Assembly (NCBI GenBank): GCA_030141605.1
Contig: JAQGDQ010001418.1
Span: 1 to 41,950, forward strand
Origin: Tubiluchus corallicola
Taxonomy: Eukaryota > Priapulida > Priapulimorpha > Priapulimorphida > Tubiluchidae
Reading direction: 5' to 3'
Length of the DNA stretch: 41,950 nt
The notes under the pieces were generated by a model. It was not told where the DNA came from, ran no database searches, and saw only the letters and a program-made list of their open reading frames with translations. Position 1 is the first letter of the stretch; the number at the start of each line of letters is the position of its first letter. Positions 39,001 through 41,950 of this stretch are shown piece by piece. Position numbers and translations under genes: made by a program.

Positions 39001-41256
39001 CCGTAACTGCCTGTGGTGTGTTATAAAATGCGTGCTTTACATGAATATAAAAGTATATACGGTTTTATAAAGTCTTTATTCATTCAAAGGGGGCCACAGA
39101 AATTGGCAAATGAATTGTAGTATGAAAATAAACTGAAAAACAGATATCTTTTGTACTGTGATAAGTCAGAAACCTAAAACTGTTTATGCATAAATAACCA
39201 TTAACATAGCTCAAGTGGTAGAGTGTGCAAACTGTAATCTCAAAGTTCTAGGTTCAAATCTTGGGGGTTCACACTTTTTCTGTCCTTTCTTCCTTCCATT
39301 AGCTATTGGGTATATTGGGTCTTCCTTCCATTAGCTAGACCCAACAGCTAATGGAAGGAAGAAAGGACAGAAAAAGTGTGAGCCCCCCAAGATTTGAACC
39401 TAGAACTTTGAGATTATAGTTTGCACACTCTACCATTTGAGCTATTGGTCCAACATAGCAATGAATAAGAGTATGTCTAGACAATTAGGATAAAAGAATG
39501 TGTGGAAGTTGGAATTGTACATTGTAATTAGGTGCTGCCATCTGTGGGCCAATCCTGTTACATTCTACCAGCTGACTTACCCCCTGTATAATTGTATGGT
39601 CCAGTGAATATCCCTATTTTAAAGTAATGGTTGTTGTGAAGCCTGCGCAAGTCTGCATAGGTCACCTATACCTATATATATACTGAGTGGTTTTGCTTTC
39701 TAGTCACTCTCACTCTCAGTGTTCAATGCAGCACCCATGCTACTCATGTGTCTTTAGTTTAATAAACACTTTTCTGTTATGTGCAGTGCAAATATGTATT
39801 ATAGATTTTTCATTCTTGTTCTACAAGTGAGTGATCTACAACTTCAAACATGACTTTCACAGTATGTTTGCAATCTTATCCTAGTAACACACAACCAACT
39901 AGAGCCACTTATACTCATTCAACAGCAGGTTAAATTAACTAGTCGATTAATTAATGCTTTAAAAAAAACTCGAGATTAACGACTCTCACATTCGTGATTG
40001 AAAAGCGATTTCTTCGAGCCACTCACCTAGTGAGAAAAGTTAAATAAGGAGAATAGTCAATGGCCAGCATTTGACCAGCACCGAGTTCGATCAGCTCCTT
40101 TTCCTTCAAGCAAAAACTGCAAAAAATCAATATTAAACAAATAAGCACGTGAAATACGTTGATTATGTCAACAATTACGTAACAGTACAACTAAATCAAT
40201 AGCTAGTCTTCCAATTTTTTACCTCAAAAAGACGTGAGATTGAGTCAAATGATTTGGAAATCTTCTATACTAGCAAAGTAAAAATTAGAAAATGCAAATG
40301 ACGATAAAACAAAGAAAAACTTGCTGTACAATGGAATCTTGTGCAATCTAAAGGGCGTTTGTAATCTAAAATGCAACGCCCTCAAACTTTGGCACCGTAG
40401 GCCTAGTTAGTCTATTGGTTAGTATGTCCTTCATAACACAAGGTATCAAACTACATGTCTTAATCCTAACAGTGTTGGAGTAATTAGTTATGTTTTGGAT
40501 ATAAGCACGTGGTGCCTCCTGGTGTTTGTTTTTCCTAGTTTAGACAGGTTAGCTAGGACAGGAAATAGGCCATTGGCCTCATTTTACAGTTAGGATATGA
40601 AAGAAGTGAGTCACCGGTATGCGGCAAAGATGTAAGTTTCATTTCTTCACATTTCGTCATGTCTTGTTATTATTAATTATCATTATACCAGTTACTTACT
40701 GTTTTGAAGTTGGTTTAGCAGAAATAATTTTTATTTTTTCTTCAGATAAAACGAAGTCGAACGCATGTCGCGTACAAGCTATGATCCATACTGCCAGGTT
40801 AAACAATGTCAAATGTATGAAAAAATATGGGTATGGAAAATTCATTTGAATGCTGTCATCCCATAATACAGCCTCCCTTCCTACACCCCCCCCCCCATAA
40901 GATGCACCGCACACCTCGCTAGCTATGATCCTGTACTGCCACATCTATGTATATTGAGCATGCTCTGGCGTTTGGTGTCCAATTTCAGCTTAAAGAATCC
41001 CACATGTGTAAAAAAATGGCTATGGAAAAAATCATTTAGATGACATCATCCCATGTCTACACCCGCCAAACATTGCAACTCACACTTCAATGGCATAATG
41101 TTCATTACAGAATTTCCGTGTATCAGATGGCTATATCTACCTGTTACGACTAAATAATTCGGTTACCTAAAATCAATAGCATTCAGGCTGAGAAAAGTAC
41201 CGGCTAATAATGCGGCATCTTCGCTGAGCATTATGGAGCCATCATCGTAGAAGTTC
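29509..41256 (-). CDS. RUNDC3: RUNDC3-type RUN-domain protein, 3' seven exons
   Basis: Exons in transcript order (complement): 41256-41167, 40116-40027, 38650-38485, 36047-35890, 34194-34063, 32287-32157, 30029-29509. All junction phases agree and the frame ends in TAA at 29511-29509. Seen: the C-terminal half of a RUN domain (FYDDGSIMLSEDAALLAGTF, then NAIDFSFCLKEKE and AIDYSPYLTF), an acidic linker, a segment TWRARYEKLLEKYHTVCKQK, a coiled coil (residues about 115-200 of this part) and a long Ser-rich disordered tail. This order matches RUNDC3A/3B. In vertebrates RUNDC3A is a neuronal protein first described as a RAP2 interactor; the function here is inferred from that. The 5' exons with the first half of the RUN domain lie right of the window. 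Confidence 0.88.
30566..30789. repeat. Inverted repeat, arms about 105 bp
   Basis: Left arm from about 30566 to 30674 and right arm from about 30689 to 30789, nearly complementary with small differences (GGCATTTTTAATAGC against GCTATTAAAAATGTC). Loop of about 14 bp. In the last RUNDC3 intron; may be a palindromic MITE. Confidence 0.85.
30842..31392 (+). mobile_element. hAT-like MITE family B, second copy
   Basis: Left end GAGTGGCGGCTCGTAGCTAA (first bases mutated), right end TACATGAGCCGCCACTG. It shares the internal GCCGCATGCGCACAACAGCC segment with 11699-12481. No clear target duplication. Confidence 0.7.
31552..32012 (+). mobile_element. hAT-like MITE family A, full length with 8-bp TSD
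   Basis: Terminal inverted repeats CAGGGGTGTGCAAATT and AATTTGCACACCCCTG; 8-bp duplication GATTACGG at 31544-31551 and 32013-32020. CAG-ends plus an 8-bp TSD indicate hAT. 461 bp, no transposase. Located in a RUNDC3 intron. Confidence 0.9.
32157..32287 (-). CDS. RUNDC3: RUNDC3 exon: Ser-rich tail, first part
   Basis: On the minus strand the acceptor is GTTTATTTTTAG and the donor is GTCAAAG/GTGAGTCG. It reads SHHSLDQNSTEMNDGRPPLL and on to RSLYSMASTGSFVVKG. The SLYSM...GSF block resembles the Ser-rich tail blocks of RUNDC3A/B and would be a likely phosphorylation region. Confidence 0.82.
32585..32765 (-). repeat. Dispersed repeat H, inverted copy
   Basis: Inverse of part of 16000-16380 (GGCGGGCGAGCCCAACTATT with TGACATCACAAACTAGCAT). 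In a RUNDC3 intron. Confidence 0.65.
33113..33480 (+). mobile_element. Foldback MITE family F
   Basis: Ends AATAAGTCTTTTCACAGTTT and AACTGTGAAAAGGCTTATTA. Same family as 24221-24612, differing by small indels. Confidence 0.75.
33481..33990. other. GC-rich block in RUNDC3 intron, unidentified
   Basis: Clearly richer in G and C than its surroundings from about 33530 to 33965, with frames open on both strands. It looks like an inserted fragment (possibly LINE or SINE derived) but I cannot assign it. Confidence 0.35.
34063..34194 (-). CDS. RUNDC3: RUNDC3 exon: coiled coil end
   Basis: On the minus strand the acceptor is TTTTACTCCAG and the donor is ATGCAG/GTAAGTC. In the frame set by the neighbours it reads TERKKLEAYLIQHSKDVDSD and on to RLHRDGDYLEKVSQC. 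Another frame is open over a longer span but breaks the phase chain and reads as Arg/Cys-rich sequence with no family resemblance, so I chose this one. Confidence 0.82.
34254..34874 (+). mobile_element. pogo/Tigger-like MITE family D
   Basis: Starts CAGTCAGCCTCGGATATAAC and ends TACCCGAGGTTGACTG, flanked by TA. The right part contains repeated TCGGGACCGGTGTTGGTGGT blocks. It explains the ORF at 34395. Confidence 0.8.
35286..35744 (+). mobile_element. hAT-like MITE family C with 8-bp TSD
   Basis: Ends CAGGGCCTATTTCAGCC and TTGAAATAGGGCCTG. TSD ACACTAAG at 35278-35285 and 35745-35752. It contains about 100 bp in the middle that the 26370 copy lacks. Confidence 0.9.
35890..36047 (-). CDS. RUNDC3: RUNDC3 exon: coiled coil
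   Basis: On the minus strand it encodes SYLEELTHVRDNQLRDVSRQ and on to QLEEIIMELQQQ, a Glu/Gln/Arg-rich heptad coiled coil. The acceptor TTGTTTTTTGCAG is itself the last, modified unit of a 21-bp tandem array filling the intron. The donor is CAACAATT/GTACGC, a weak site. If it is skipped the frame ends after four more codons (YAC then stop), giving a short isoform. Splicing restores QQL-TERKKLEAYL, which fits the family. Confidence 0.85.
36052..37085 (-). repeat. 21-bp tandem array, about 49 units, abutting RUNDC3 acceptor
   Basis: Unit on the minus strand TTGTTTTTACAGATGTGATCA (variants GATGAGATCA, GATTTTACAG). Four units carry a longer T run (near 36322, 36600, 36750, 36918), giving a higher-order pattern. 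The last unit at 36048-36060 is the real acceptor TTGTTTTTTGCAG. It explains the IIVFTDV and MITSVKT frames. Confidence 0.97.
37313..37546 (+). CDS. Hypothetical ORF in RUNDC3 intron, opposite strand
   Basis: A 77-codon frame from ATG 37313, with a hydrophobic stretch (VEIVTLAVLVYLCTI) and a polar end. It lies just upstream of a LINE C-terminal fragment on the same strand, so it may be part of the same decayed element. No domain recognised. Confidence 0.15.
   Translation: MSSNEVIVHERKKSVIFGSQVSVEIVTLAVLVYLCTIKRKNSKENTGAYVHNILPEKENSMTCNTFFDQVVKSTKIP
37589..37786 (+). pseudogene. LINE (non-LTR) ORF2 C-terminal fragment
   Basis: A 65-codon frame with the block MLLPFGRRFHSINAKTTRTL then SFCPVALRTIN. 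This matches the usual extreme C-terminus of non-LTR retrotransposon polymerases (leader of small aliphatics, a basic GRR-type patch, then NSF-x-P-x-A-x-R-x-I/L-N). No reverse transcriptase core is present, so it is a 5'-truncated relic inside a RUNDC3 intron. Confidence 0.6.
37911..38273 (+). mobile_element. Tigger-like MITE family E
   Basis: Ends TAGTGTTCCCTCATTTATCG and AGCAAGGTAACACTG, flanked by TA. Repeated CCCGCGAAACAGCGA and CCGCGAAGTAGC motifs are typical of Tigger-related MITEs that start CAGTGTTCCCTC. Confidence 0.7.
38355..38450 (+). repeat. (CTCA)n / (CCTG)n microsatellite
   Basis: CCTGCCTGCCTGCC at 38309-38345 passing into CTCACTCACTCACTC up to about 38450. It starts 35 bp from the RUNDC3 exon donor at 38485. 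Confidence 0.9.
38485..38650 (-). CDS. RUNDC3: RUNDC3 exon: acidic linker and pre-coiled-coil segment
   Basis: On the minus strand the acceptor is TTTGTCGCAG and the donor is CAAAAG/GTGAGTTAG. It encodes SPEGQLSDMLEHDAFHG, a Ser/Asp-rich stretch, and WRARYEKLLEKYHTVCKQK. The Trp-containing helix immediately before the coiled coil is a RUNDC3 hallmark. It exits in phase 0. Confidence 0.88.
39208..39452. repeat. tRNA-like foldback repeat
   Basis: Two inverted copies of a tRNA-like segment: AGCTCAAGTGGTAGAGTGTG (A-box) and TCTAGGTTCAAATCTTGG (B-box/T-arm) at 39209-39270, and its inverse at about 39384-39450. The T-arm pairs, but acceptor and anticodon stems do not, so these are SINE-like tRNA derivatives, not functional tRNAs. 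Confidence 0.6.
39501..39861 (+). mobile_element. Solo LTR, imperfect TSD
   Basis: Starts TGTGGAAGTTGGAATTG and ends CATGACTTTCACA; flanks GAATG and GTATG differ at one base. It has an internal deletion relative to the other two copies (the GTGAATATGCATTCAC palindrome is lost). Confidence 0.82.
40027..40116 (-). CDS. RUNDC3: RUNDC3 exon: RUN domain end
   Basis: On the minus strand the acceptor is TTTTTTGCAG and the donor is CACTAG/GTGAGTGG. With the carried AG it reads SFCLKEKELIELGAGQMLAI then DYSPYLTFLT. The pairing of FCLK with IDYSPYL is diagnostic of the RUNDC3 branch of RUN domains. Confidence 0.9.
40493..40760 (+). repeat. Dispersed repeat R, copy with a 114-bp GT-AG intron
   Basis: Same repeat as 8495-8726, but GCGGCAAAGAT (ending 40631) is separated from ATAAAACGAAGTCGA (starting 40746) by 40632-40745, which begins GTAAGTTT and ends TTTTTTCTTCAG. 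It lies antisense within a RUNDC3 intron. Confidence 0.75.
41167..41256 (-). CDS. RUNDC3: RUNDC3 exon: RUN domain, late helices (1)
   Basis: On the minus strand the acceptor is GTTTTTTAG at 41257-41265 and the donor is TTTTAG/GTAACC. It encodes NFYDDGSIMLSEDAALLAGT and on to LNAIDF, the RUN-domain helix pair that carries the conserved L-A-G-x-x-x-x-L-N-A-I-D pattern. One base is carried in and two are carried out. It is the first exon of the gene inside the window. Confidence 0.88.
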
Positions 41257-41950
41257 CTAAAAAACACATAAAATAACTATGTAATAATTATGTAAACTTA
41301 TGGCAACAATATGTATACAAGTAGCTAAACAATCTGTGCTTCGTTGTTATGGTTGTAAATAAATAAATATATTTATATAAAAAACGACAAAATGATACCG
41401 ACATTGCACACAGAAGACTTCAATACTTGTGTGAAGAGAACAGGCGAGCTTGAGTTAGAAAGAAGCCAAGTGCAAAAAAGCCAGCGGGCTGCAAAGTTAA
41501 GAATCACTAAGCCCGGCTAGTAAATAGATGATTGGATGCTGGAAATGCCATACTGCCACCGACATTTCTCGTACTGAGAAGTGTTACACGCGCATCCAAA
41601 CAACATAAGACATGTTGACTGATTCTATGTTTATTACGGATTCGGAAAAATATTTTAAATGTTAACAAAAGCTCCAGTACTGCCACATGAATAATCTAAC
41701 AAAAGTAGGTCCTATCCTCTGTCGTTGAATGCTCTGAATTGAAGCTACCAAAGTGCTAAAACAGATAAAAAAGTTTGGTCGAATTTTTGATTTTCAACGT
41801 CAACATTCTTTATGTTTTAATAGGAAACAAACGTGCACACCGAAATTCGACTCTCAAGTTCCTCCCGATGACTCCAAAAACTTGTATTTGTATTTGTTTT
41901 TTGTCTTCCTTACTCCTTTCATAATATATTCCTTGCAAAATATTATAACT
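41257..41950. other. RUNDC3 intron to window edge
   Basis: AT-rich. I looked for the preceding RUN-domain exon on the minus strand and did not find it, so it lies outside the window. Confidence 0.5.

Noticed and set aside
39209-39275. Functional tRNA gene
   Set aside because: A- and B-box motifs are present but acceptor and anticodon stems do not pair.

Overview
The window is nuclear DNA of an animal: AT-rich, with GT-AG introns, long gene-poor stretches, microsatellites and minisatellites, and many short non-autonomous transposons. Nothing prokaryotic or plastid-like is present. The genes are a TIF1-family TRIM gene and a RUNDC3-type gene, so an invertebrate metazoan fits best. I cannot place it to phylum.

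Gene 1 (+ strand, 1907-20884) is the 3' part of a TIF1 (TRIM24/28/33) transcriptional cofactor. Nine exons join with matching splice phases into one open frame of 835 codons, stop included. It runs from the end of the B-box/coiled-coil region, through a long linker with a lysine-rich coding minisatellite, to a C4HC3 PHD finger and a divergent bromodomain. The RING and B-box exons must lie left of the window. The stop codon is followed within 11 bases by a perfect 133-bp inverted repeat.

Gene 2 (- strand, 41256-29509) is the 3' part of a RUNDC3-type gene (RUN domain plus coiled coil). Seven exons join in phase from the second half of the RUN domain to the stop. The 5' exons lie beyond the right edge. 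The two genes converge, and about 8.6 kb of repeat-rich DNA (20885-29508) separates them.

Mobile DNA: a TTAA-flanked piggyBac-like MITE (four copies, one cut by the window edge), three hAT-like MITE families (8-bp duplications on three copies), two TA-flanked pogo/Tigger-like families, a foldback MITE family with ends AATAAGNCTTTTCACAGTT, three solo LTRs (5-bp duplications), two LINE C-terminal fragments, tRNA-like SINE fragments, and a dispersed repeat present both with and without a 114-bp intron.

Most unusual is the intronic tandem-repeat content. Several arrays carry one or two splice-site-like motifs in every unit: GTGAGT in the 97-bp array, GTAAGA in the 42-bp array, TTTTTACAG in the 21-bp array. 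The 21-bp array runs directly into a real splice acceptor. One array repeats a composite E2F/Rel-like site. Intron 1 holds a CRE/GC-box cluster that looks like an internal promoter. Long (CT)n and (GA)n tracts in two introns of gene 1 could pair in the pre-mRNA. I found no clear new enzyme system; the best leads are these splicing-related structures, the 3'UTR hairpin and the intron-plus/intron-minus repeat pair.
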